DNA of 64,000 nt, from assembly GCF_012273515.2 (NCBI RefSeq), contig NZ_CP050975.2, forward strand, positions 3,224,001-3,288,000, in the 5' to 3' direction. Position 1 is the first letter of the stretch. The number at the start of each line of letters is the position of its first letter. The notes under the pieces are model-generated. The model saw only the letters and a program-made list of their open reading frames with translations. It ran no database searches and had not been told where the DNA came from. This document shows, piece by piece, positions 44,669-51,215 of this stretch. Made by a program: the position numbers and the translations under genes. Source of the DNA: Streptomyces sp. RPA4-2. GTDB taxonomy: Bacteria; Actinomycetota; Actinomycetes; Streptomycetales; Streptomycetaceae.

Positions 44669-45133
44669 CTAGTCATGGCCCCTTCCCGCCGCCGTGTCTT
44701 CCGTGGCCTGGCCGGTGCAGCAGCCGTCCCCCGCCGCGTCGGGGTCGGCGCTCTCGCCGAGGGTGTCGGCGTCGGCCTTGACGACGTAGACCTCCCAGGG
44801 CTCCCGCCCCGGACCGTGGACCCACACCTTGTCCTGGAGGGCGTAGCAGCAGGACGTGTCGTTCTCCTCGAAGGTGGCCAGCCCGGCGCCCTTGAGGCGA
44901 CTGGTCGCGGCCGTGACCTGGTCGGTGGACTCGACCTCGACGCCGAGGTGATCGAGCCGCGTGTCCTGTCCGGCCTCGCCTTCGATCAGGACGAGCTTGA
45001 GCGGGGGCTCGGCGATGGCGAAGTTGGCGTAGCCCTCGCGCCGCTTGGCCGGTTCGGTGCCGAACAGCTTCGAGTAGAACGTGATCGACGCTTCCAGGTC
45101 GCTGACGCGCAGGGCGAGCTGAGCACGAGACAT
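44669..45133 (-). CDS. arsI: ArsI/CadI-family glyoxalase-fold metalloenzyme
   Basis: 154 residues from ATG 45133 (MSRAQLALRVSDLEASITFY) with a GGGGGCC site. Vicinal-oxygen-chelate fold: FYSKLFGTEPAKRREGYANF, LDHLGVEVES and EVYVVKADAD. The vicinal cysteine pair in DTSCCYALQDKVWVHGP is the mark of ArsI, an Fe(II) dioxygenase that breaks the carbon-arsenic bond of methylarsenite; related CadI proteins are cadmium-induced. A second pair (GDGCCTG) is near the C-terminus. Divergent from arsR, with an inverted repeat between them, so ArsR probably represses both sides. Confidence 0.88.
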   Translation of the reverse strand: MSRAQLALRVSDLEASITFYSKLFGTEPAKRREGYANFAIAEPPLKLVLIEGEAGQDTRLDHLGVEVESTDQVTAATSRLKGAGLATFEENDTSCCYALQDKVWVHGPGREPWEVYVVKADADTLGESADPDAAGDGCCTGQATEDTAAGRGHD

Positions 45134-45150
45134 GACATGGCCCCCATCTG

Positions 45151-45176
45151 CTTGCATTGACGTATGTCGATGCAAG
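45151..45176. promoter_or_regulatory. Inverted repeat, probable ArsR operator
   Basis: CTTGCAT (45151-45157) and ATGCAAG (45170-45176) are exact 7-bp arms separated by 12 bp in the 79-bp divergent arsI/arsR intergenic region. Size and position fit an ArsR dimer site controlling both directions. Confidence 0.6.
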
Positions 45177-45212
45177 CTTGCGCGTTGAATCGAAAAACGT
45201 CAACATAGAAGC

Positions 45213-45611
45213 ATGTCGAAGCAAGAACTCCTGGTGCTCGGGCAAGAGGACCGGTCCGCCGCCTGCTGCCCAGGCCTCGTGACCGCGCCGCTGGACGAGG
45301 ACCAGGCTGCCGAGCTGGGGAAGATCTTCAAGGCTCTCGGCGACCCGGTCCGCCTGCGGCTGCTGTCGATGATCGCCTCGCGGGCGGGCGGTGAGGTCTG
45401 CGTATGCGACCTGACCCCCGCCTTCGATCTGTCCCAGCCGACCATCTCGCACCACCTCAAGCTGCTTCGGCAGGCGGGCCTGATCGACTGCGAACGCCGG
45501 GGTACGTGGGTCTACTACTGGGTGCTTCCCGGCACCCTGGACCGGCTCTCCGCGTTCCTCAAAACGGCACAGGCGCCACAGGCGGCACAGACGGCAGAGG
45601 CGACCGCGTGA
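45213..45611 (+). CDS. arsR: ArsR-family metalloregulator
   Basis: 132 residues. Winged-helix ArsR core: IFKALGDPVRLRLLSMIAS, the metal-site helix with the vicinal-type EVCVCDLTPAF, recognition part LSQPTISHHLKLLRQAGLI and wing RRGTWVYYWV. The CVC pair in alpha3 is the classical As(III)/Sb(III) sensor site. An additional CC pair lies near the N-terminus (AACCPG). The stop overlaps the aquaporin start as GTGA. It should leave DNA on binding arsenite and derepress the cluster. Confidence 0.93.
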   Translation: MSKQELLVLGQEDRSAACCPGLVTAPLDEDQAAELGKIFKALGDPVRLRLLSMIASRAGGEVCVCDLTPAFDLSQPTISHHLKLLRQAGLIDCERRGTWVYYWVLPGTLDRLSAFLKTAQAPQAAQTAEATA

Positions 45612-46354
45612 ACGCTTCGCTGAGACAGCGGGCCCTTGCCGAAGCTGTCGGCTCGGCCGCGCTGGTCGCGGTGGTGGTCGGCTCGGGAATCCAGGCCACC
45701 GAGCTGACCCGAGACGTCGGAGTGCAACTGCTGGCCAATTCGCTGGCCACCGTCTTCGGGCTGGGCGTGTTGATCGCGCTCCTCGGGCCGGTCTCGGGCG
45801 CGCACTTCAACCCCGTCGTCACCCTCGCGGCCTGGTACACCGACCGTCGTCGTTCCGGCGGCGGCCTGAGCGGTCGGGACGTAGCCGCGTACCTTCCCGC
45901 CCAGACCGCCGGAGCGATCGGCGGCGCGATCCTGGCCGACGCCATGTTCGCCGAGCCCCTGGTGCGTTGGTCCACGCACGACCGTTCCTCCGGTCATCTG
46001 TGGCTGGGCGAACTGGTCGCGACCGCGGGACTCGTCCTGCTGATCTTCGGGCTCGGCCGGACCGCTCGCGCTCACTTCGCCCCTGTGGCCGTCGCGTCGT
46101 ACATCGGAGCGGCGTACTGGTTCACGTCCTCCACGTCGTTCGCCAACCCGGCCGTCACCGTCGGGCGCGCCCTCACCGACACGTTCGCCGGCATCGCACC
46201 CGCCTCGGTCGGCCCGTTCATCGCGGCCCAGCTGATCGGCGCCGCACTGGGTCTCGCGCTGGTGACGGCGGTGTTCGGACGCGCGGCACCCGCGCGAACC
46301 GGCCCCGTCCCCGTTCAAGGCGATCCCGAAGCCGCCTTCCCCACGATCCCCTGA
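45608..46354 (+). CDS. MIP/aquaporin-family channel, probable arsenite exit route
   Basis: 248 residues from GTG 45608 (GTGA overlap with arsR). Six membrane helices with both pore motifs: GAHFNPVVT in the first half and FANPAVTVGR in the second. Placed between arsR and arsC it matches the Sinorhizobium AqpS type of arrangement, in which arsenite made by ArsC leaves down its gradient through an aquaglyceroporin instead of an ArsB pump. There is no ArsB, Acr3 or ArsA gene in the window. Substrate choice is inferred from context. Confidence 0.9.
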   Translation: MNASLRQRALAEAVGSAALVAVVVGSGIQATELTRDVGVQLLANSLATVFGLGVLIALLGPVSGAHFNPVVTLAAWYTDRRRSGGGLSGRDVAAYLPAQTAGAIGGAILADAMFAEPLVRWSTHDRSSGHLWLGELVATAGLVLLIFGLGRTARAHFAPVAVASYIGAAYWFTSSTSFANPAVTVGRALTDTFAGIAPASVGPFIAAQLIGAALGLALVTAVFGRAAPARTGPVPVQGDPEAAFPTIP

Positions 46355-46404
46355 CCAGCTTCCGCCACTCCCCTGACCAGTTTCCGCCCAGAAGGACAAC
46401 CGCG

Positions 46405-46830
46405 ATGAAGACCCCCGCAGAGCGCCGCCCGTCCGTGCTGTTCGTCTGCGTCCACAACGCCGGGCGCTCCCAGATGGCCGCGGCGTTCCTCACCCATCTC
46501 GCGGAGGACCGGGTACAGGTACGCTCCGCCGGGTCCGCGCCCGCCGGTACGGTCAACCCGGCCGTCGTGGAAGCGATGTCGGAGGCAGGCATCGACATCT
46601 CCGCCGAGGTCCCCAAGGTGCTCACCGTGGAGGCCGTCCAGTCGTCGGACGTGGTGATCACGATGGGCTGCGGCGACACGTGCCCGATCTTCCCGGGCAA
46701 GCGCTACCTCGACTGGGAGCTCCCCGACCCCGCGGGCCAGGGAGTCGCCGCCGTCCGCCCCATCCGCGACGAGATCGAGAAGCGCATCCGCGGCCTGCTC
46801 GACGAGATCGCCCCGGCGAGTGAAGTCTGA
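46405..46830 (+). CDS. arsC: Arsenate reductase, low-molecular-weight phosphatase family
   Basis: 141 residues from ATG 46405 with AGAAGGA ahead. The P-loop CVHNAGRSQM carries the nucleophile Cys15 and Arg21. Two more cysteines in MGCGDTCPIFPGKRY (about 89 and 93) are suited to the disulfide relay of thioredoxin-type arsenate reductases. The late WELPDPAGQG contains the catalytic Asp. It reduces arsenate to arsenite for export by the channel upstream. It is the last gene of the arsR-aquaporin-arsC unit, 50 bp after the channel gene. Confidence 0.93.
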   Translation: MKTPAERRPSVLFVCVHNAGRSQMAAAFLTHLAEDRVQVRSAGSAPAGTVNPAVVEAMSEAGIDISAEVPKVLTVEAVQSSDVVITMGCGDTCPIFPGKRYLDWELPDPAGQGVAAVRPIRDEIEKRIRGLLDEIAPASEV

Positions 46831-46917
46831 GCGCGGCAACCGCAGTTCGCGTCGTGGCCATGAGCCCCGGGCACGGCGACCGGATCTCCCGCGCCCCCCT
46901 GGCCAGGTTCGCCGCGC

Positions 46918-46968
46918 AGGGCTGTCACGAACTCAGGGTTGTCACCAGCGCAGGGTTGTCACAAACGA
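46918..46968. promoter_or_regulatory. Three 17-bp direct repeats upstream of the cupin gene
   Basis: AGGGCTGTCACGAACTC, AGGGTTGTCACCAGCGC and AGGGTTGTCACAAACGA follow each other without gaps. The first 11 bases (AGGGYTGTCAC) are almost constant. The array ends 48 bp before the cupin start, the right place for an activator or repressor site. Confidence 0.55.
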
Positions 46969-47016
46969 GGAGGCCGTCTTGTCCTCTCTGCGGACAGTCC
47001 CTGTTTGGAGGAACGC

Positions 47017-47427
47017 ATGAGCGCTGAACACCCACACCTGCCCCCAGGCGTCGAGGTGATCTCGACCCTGCCGGAAGCGGCGGCCCGGATCCCGGCCGGC
47101 TCCGAGGCGAGGACCATCCGGGTAACCCTGTCGCCCGGTGACCCGGGCGCGCCGCCGCACCGTCACCCCGGGCCGCTCTTCGGCTACGTGACCCAGGGCG
47201 AGATCCTCTTCGAGCTGGAGGGGCAACCGCCCCGGGTGCTCAAGGCCGGGGACGCCCTGTTCGAGCCCGGCGGCGACGTGATCCACTACCAGGGAGGCAA
47301 CAACCTCCCGGACGCGCAGTCGCAACTGGTGGTGACCATGTTCGCGCAGCCGGGCACGCCCGTTCTGACCGTGGTCGGCGCGGAGGAACTCGCCGAACGA
47401 CGACACTTGCGATTCCCCCAGCCCTGA
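47017..47427 (+). CDS. Small cupin-domain protein
   Basis: 136 residues from an ATG preceded by GGAGGAACGC. A single cupin barrel: motif 1 in PPHRHPGPLFGYVTQGEILF and motif 2 in DALFEPGGDVIHYQGGN. The metal ligands His-x-His and a later His are present. It may be a small dioxygenase, isomerase or ligand-binding protein. It follows arsC after 186 bp and has its own upstream repeat array, so it need not belong to the arsenic unit. Confidence 0.85.
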   Translation: MSAEHPHLPPGVEVISTLPEAAARIPAGSEARTIRVTLSPGDPGAPPHRHPGPLFGYVTQGEILFELEGQPPRVLKAGDALFEPGGDVIHYQGGNNLPDAQSQLVVTMFAQPGTPVLTVVGAEELAERRHLRFPQP

Positions 47428-47767
47428 CGGCCTCTGCCCCCGGGTGGGCACCGCTCCAGGAGTCCGATCGGCACGGCCGCCCTGCCTGCCTGGAGCCGGG
47501 CCGCTCTCGCCGGTCTCGCCGGTCCGACGTCCTCGGCCGCTCAAGGCGGCCTGCGTACGGCGTCGTTGATGTCGGCTGATCGATCCCGGCTGATTGATCC
47601 CGGCCGGCTGGTGTCGGCTGGTTGATGTCAGCCGGCTTGTGTCGGGTTGCCGATACGAGGCGATATGAGGCCGCGTTGGGCGAGCGCGTCGCGGTACTGC
47701 GCCGCAGTACAGCCATTTCGGCATCGTCATGGCCACGCGCCGGGCAGGCCGGCGAGCGCGACCGACC
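47428..47767. other. Intergenic region containing a 14-bp tandem repeat array
   Basis: A 340-bp spacer with no plausible gene. Its notable content is the repeat array at 47574-47643. Confidence 0.6.
47574..47643. repeat. Five imperfect 14-bp tandem repeats
   Basis: Units GGCTGATCGATCCC, GGCTGATTGATCCC, GGCCGGCTGGTGTC, GGCTGGTTGATGTC and AGCCGGCTTGTGTC run without spacers. Units are short and spacerless, so this is not a CRISPR array. It sits past the ends of two convergent genes. Confidence 0.65.
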
Positions 47768-48445
47768 TCACCACCCGCAGTCGATGTCGGCCGAACCCCC
47801 GTACAGGACCGGATCGGTGCTCGTGCCGCTGATCCGCAGAAGACCGCGGTCCCGCCCCCAGTCCAACTCGTACGTGCCTGCGCCGACGGGCCGGTAACCA
47901 TCGTCGACCGTCCAGGATCCCGAGGCGCCCAGAGCCAGGCCGCTACGCCCCACCGCGTACGCCTCGCCGTTGCCGATCACGAGAAAGGACGTCTCCCGCA
48001 CCACGACCGTGCAGCCCTCCGGCCCCGCAGGGCTCAGCACGTAGTACTCCGCGTCCGAGATCAGGTCGTCCACCGCTCCCCATACAGTGCCGAGCACCGC
48101 CGTGACGATCAGCAGACTCTTCCCCAGCCGAGCCCACATGGCCCGCTTCCGCGGGAGCCCCGCAGCAGCCACCGGGCGGCCCACCCGGGTGAGGACCCAC
48201 CGGAGAACGAGCGACAGGACAAGCAGAGCCGCGCTCATCCCCCAGCCGGGCACCACCCGCCCCCGCACGACCAGCAGAAGGCTGCTCCAACTCGCCACGG
48301 CCGCGAGGACCAGACTCCCGACGCCTGCTGCCGAGGAGGCGGCCGGCGACAACCTCACGCTGCGTTCTGTACGTGCTTCGATCACGACGGGTACGACACC
48401 CCGGACGCGCTGCCAGTTGTACTGAGAGGCCGAATCACCTGGCAC
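47768..48445 (-). CDS. Hypothetical membrane protein
   Basis: About 225 residues: three hydrophobic helices (VGSLVLAAVASWSSLLLVV, MSAALLVLSLVLRWVLT, LLIVTAVLGTVWGAV) and then a soluble outer domain of about 110 residues (YYVLSPAGPEGCTVVVRETS, DDGYRPVGAGTYELDWG, ending SADIDCGW) with two cysteines that could form a disulfide. GTG at 48445 is the first start; internal GTG codons near residue 20 are possible. No family recognised. It lies just downstream of the lipoprotein gene on the same strand. Confidence 0.65.
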   Translation of the reverse strand: MPGDSASQYNWQRVRGVVPVVIEARTERSVRLSPAASSAAGVGSLVLAAVASWSSLLLVVRGRVVPGWGMSAALLVLSLVLRWVLTRVGRPVAAAGLPRKRAMWARLGKSLLIVTAVLGTVWGAVDDLISDAEYYVLSPAGPEGCTVVVRETSFLVIGNGEAYAVGRSGLALGASGSWTVDDGYRPVGAGTYELDWGRDRGLLRISGTSTDPVLYGGSADIDCGW

Positions 48446-48547
48446 GTCGTGGTGTTGGCCCTCGGCCGCGACGCCGACGCCTCCACCCGAGCCGGCGTGA
48501 AGCTCAGGGGATTCTGGAGCCCGTGGAGCCCATGCGCGGCCTCCGCC

Positions 48548-49051
48548 TCATCGGTAGTCCTCCGGGTGACCCTGCATCCAGGTATTGATCTTGTCTCGCG
48601 TTCCGGTGAGCAGATCCTGGTGTTTCTTGAGGTTCTCGAAGGAGCTGTCGTCGCCCAACTCGGCCCGCAGTTCCACAATCCAGGCGAGGGGTTCCTTGAA
48701 GTGCCCAGGGCCCTGGGGGTCCGTCTTCATCGCCTTGTCGAGACTGTTGAGCTCATCGAGCACCCGCCCCAGGAAGTACTCGCAGTTCCCCGGGGTCGTG
48801 CACCCGTCGTTATAGGTGGCCTGAAGGCCGGCGAACGCATCGCGGACCTTCTCGGCTTCCGGTGCGGGTTCCGCCGTGCTCGGGGCGGCCGGCTCCTCGG
48901 TCGCGGGGGCCGATACCGCCTTACGGACGGGAGACTCCTCATCGGTGCTCGAAGTCGTGCCCGGGCCACCGCTGCAGGAGAGCAACAATGACGACAGGAC
49001 CACGACGAGCGTGGAGACGCTGAGAGCGTGCCGTGCGCGCAAGCTGATCAT
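48548..49051 (-). CDS. Putative lipoprotein
   Basis: 167 residues from ATG 49051. Signal peptide MISLRARHALSVSTLVVVLS runs to a lipobox (LLLSC), so the Cys would be lipidated and the protein held outside. A Ser/Thr/Pro/Glu linker precedes a helical domain (VRDAFAGLQATYNDGCTTPG, NCEYFLGRVLDELNSLDKAM) with two cysteines. No known fold is recognised. The open frame before the ATG encodes nothing plausible. Confidence 0.7.
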   Translation of the reverse strand: MISLRARHALSVSTLVVVLSSLLLSCSGGPGTTSSTDEESPVRKAVSAPATEEPAAPSTAEPAPEAEKVRDAFAGLQATYNDGCTTPGNCEYFLGRVLDELNSLDKAMKTDPQGPGHFKEPLAWIVELRAELGDDSSFENLKKHQDLLTGTRDKINTWMQGHPEDYR

Positions 49052-49236
49052 GCGGGGTACGACTCTCCAGGGCGCTCGCAGGTTGTGCCGGGTGCGGAAC
49101 TCCGCCGCGTCCGGCGTGCGTACCTCGCTGGGCGCGCCTACCAGGGACGGCGGAGTCTCAGGTCGTCCGCCAACTACCGCTGTTCCCCGCTGTTTCCCGA
49201 CCGAATGGGCGCCGGGGGCACGTCGACCGGCCGTCT

Positions 49237-49398
49237 CTAGACGGCGAGCAGCCCGACGAGCGTCAACGCCGCCACCGCACCGAGGACCCGCGGCTTCCTC
49301 CAGCCCCGCCCCGAAGCCTGGCGGTTCAGCTCCCACACGAACACCAGACCGCCGCCAAGGCCCAGCGCGCTCCGCAGCAGGAAGACGACGGTGTGCAC
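49237..49398 (-). CDS. 53-residue small membrane protein
   Basis: GTG at 49398 has GGAGG 6 bp ahead. The product reads MHTVVFLLRSALGLGGGLVF, then a basic loop (ASGRGWRKPR) and a second helix (VLGAVAALTLVGLLAV) to the stop at 49237. Two membrane helices with a basic cytoplasmic loop. Function unknown. It precedes the lipoprotein gene on the same strand by 185 bp. Confidence 0.6.
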   Translation of the reverse strand: MHTVVFLLRSALGLGGGLVFVWELNRQASGRGWRKPRVLGAVAALTLVGLLAV

Positions 49399-49779
49399 TG
49401 GGAGCCTCCAGGGGCCTTCGAACGGAAGGGAAGGTCAGCCAACCGGGCGCGAGCGCCGACGCCGTACCGAGCGGTCACCTTAGTACTGGGGCACTGGCAC
49501 GAGTTGTCCGGCCAGAGGGTCCGGGCGGCTCGTCAGTCGAGAAAGCCCTGCCGCCGTGCGGCATCGGTGAGCGCGCGAATCAAGCGGTGTCGCCCGTAGA
49601 ACAATCTGCCGAGGACCTCGAACGTGACGAGCGTTCCCACCCATCAGGGGCGTGGAGTGCGGCGTCGGCAAGCCGGTGGAAAAGGGCCACGGAGACACGG
49701 GGCGGCCGAGTGGACCTGGAGCCGGTTCGCTCGGCCACCCCGTCGTGCCGGCGCCTGTTCAGGCGTCAGGCGCGGTCGG
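49399..49779. other. Intergenic region without a supported gene
   Basis: 380 bp between a small membrane protein and the end of the epoxide hydrolase gene. Frames are short or Arg/Pro-rich. Nothing else is visible. Confidence 0.5.
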
Positions 49780-50976
49780 CTAGCGCATCGAGCGGAAGCC
49801 CGTGCGGAGCTCGTTCACGAGGAGCTCCGGCTGCTCCCAGGCTGCGAAGTGGCCGCCCTTGGGAAGCCGGTTGTAGTGGACGAGGTTCGGGTAGGCCTGC
49901 CCGGTCCAGCTCTTGGGGGCCTCGTAGAGCTCGTCGGGGAAGACGCTGACGGCGACCGGGAGCTTGACCCCGTTGACCGCGAAGAACGGAGTCGTGTTCT
50001 CCGCGTAGAGACGGGCCGCGGAGACCGCGGTGTTCGTCAGCCAGAACAGCGTGACGTTGTCCAGGACGTCATCACGGGACAGACCCTCGCTCACCCCGTC
50101 GAAAGCACGGGTGATCATGGCCAGGCTCTTCGCGTCGTGGTCGAGCAGGAAGGACGCCAGACCCACCGGGGAGTCCGCCAGCCCGGTCAGCGACTGCGGC
50201 CGCGAGCCCATCATGTACGCGTAGTAGACGTGCCGGTACACGAAGTCCAGTTGGTCCACCGCGGTCTGTTCCTCGGCGGACAGCGTCAGGCCCTCGGGCA
50301 GCGGGTTGCCCTTGGCGAGCGCGGCGTCGATGTCGGTCGGAATCACCTTCGGCATGTTGGTGTGGATGCCGACCAGGCCCTCGGGCTCCTGCGAACCCAT
50401 CAGGTCGGTGACGATCGCACCCCAGTCGCCGCCCTGCGCGACGTATTCGGTGTAGCCCAGGCGCTTCATCAGCTCGCCCCATGCGGCAGCGATGCGCTCC
50501 GGGCTCCAGCCCTTCTCCGAGGGCTTGCCGGAGAACCCGTAGCCGGGCATCGACGGAATCACCACGTGGAAAGCGTCCGAGGCGTCCCCGCCATGAGCCG
50601 TCGGGTTGGTGAGCGGCTCGATGATCTTCAGCTGCTCGACGACCGAACCCGGCCACCCGTGCGTCACGATCACCGGCAGGGCGTTTTCGTGCTTGGAGCG
50701 GACGTGCAGGAAGTGGATGTCCAGCCCGTCGATCTCGGTGATGAACTGAGGGTAGGAGTTCAGCTTCGCCTCGACCTTGCGCCAGTCGTACTCCTTGGCC
50801 CAGTACCGCGCCAGTTCCCGAACAGTGGAAAGCTGCGTGCCCTGGGACTGGTCGGCGACGGTCTCCTTCTCGGGGAAACGCGTCGCCTCGATGCGCGCGC
50901 GCAGGTCCTGGAGCTCCGCCTCGGGGAATTCGAAGGTGAAGGGGCGGATGGCCGTCGATGCGGCGGTGTCAGACAT
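49780..50976 (-). CDS. Epoxide hydrolase family alpha/beta hydrolase
   Basis: 398 residues with AAGGAG ahead of the ATG. N-terminal EHN domain (RPFTFEFPEAELQDLRARIE, YDWRKVEAKLNSYPQFITEI), oxyanion region VIVTHGWPGSVVEQ, nucleophile Asp in AQGGDWGAIVTDLMG, MPGYGFSGKP, and the catalytic His in PKGGHFAAWEQPELL. This matches EphB/EphX-type microsomal-like epoxide hydrolases, which add water to epoxides. It is divergent from the large LuxR-type regulator, with a 239-bp intergenic region, so that protein may control it. Confidence 0.92.
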   Translation of the reverse strand: MSDTAASTAIRPFTFEFPEAELQDLRARIEATRFPEKETVADQSQGTQLSTVRELARYWAKEYDWRKVEAKLNSYPQFITEIDGLDIHFLHVRSKHENALPVIVTHGWPGSVVEQLKIIEPLTNPTAHGGDASDAFHVVIPSMPGYGFSGKPSEKGWSPERIAAAWGELMKRLGYTEYVAQGGDWGAIVTDLMGSQEPEGLVGIHTNMPKVIPTDIDAALAKGNPLPEGLTLSAEEQTAVDQLDFVYRHVYYAYMMGSRPQSLTGLADSPVGLASFLLDHDAKSLAMITRAFDGVSEGLSRDDVLDNVTLFWLTNTAVSAARLYAENTTPFFAVNGVKLPVAVSVFPDELYEAPKSWTGQAYPNLVHYNRLPKGGHFAAWEQPELLVNELRTGFRSMR

Positions 50977-51215
50977 GTGGGGGGGGTTCTCCTTGCGGTG
51001 GTCAGCGGCTCCGCGCCGCGGGACTCGTCCACAGTGGATGCGGCCGGCGCGCGTCGCCCCAGGGGAACCCCCGGGGGTCGTCCCGTGGCCGGGACCCGGG
51101 GTTCATCCCCTGGCCGGGACCCGAGGGCCGGTCCGAGCCCTGCACGCCGTACCAAAATCAACAGAAGGGGAATAAGGTCACATAAGGGGGTAATCGGCGT
51201 ATCAGGGAGCGACCC
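50977..51215. promoter_or_regulatory. Divergent promoter region of epoxide hydrolase and LuxR-type gene
   Basis: 239 bp. It contains an imperfect direct repeat of TGGCCGGGACCCGRGG (about 51086-51101 and 51112-51127) in an otherwise very GC-rich spacer, then an AT-richer stretch at 51155-51190 where the rightward promoter probably lies. Confidence 0.45.

Noticed and set aside
47574..47643. Possible CRISPR array
   Set aside because: Units are only 14 bp, adjoin without spacers and drift in sequence, and no cas genes are present.
49480..49698. 72-codon minus-strand frame downstream of the epoxide hydrolase region
   Set aside because: No ribosome-binding site, no hydrophobic or domain pattern, and composition like neighbouring non-coding DNA.
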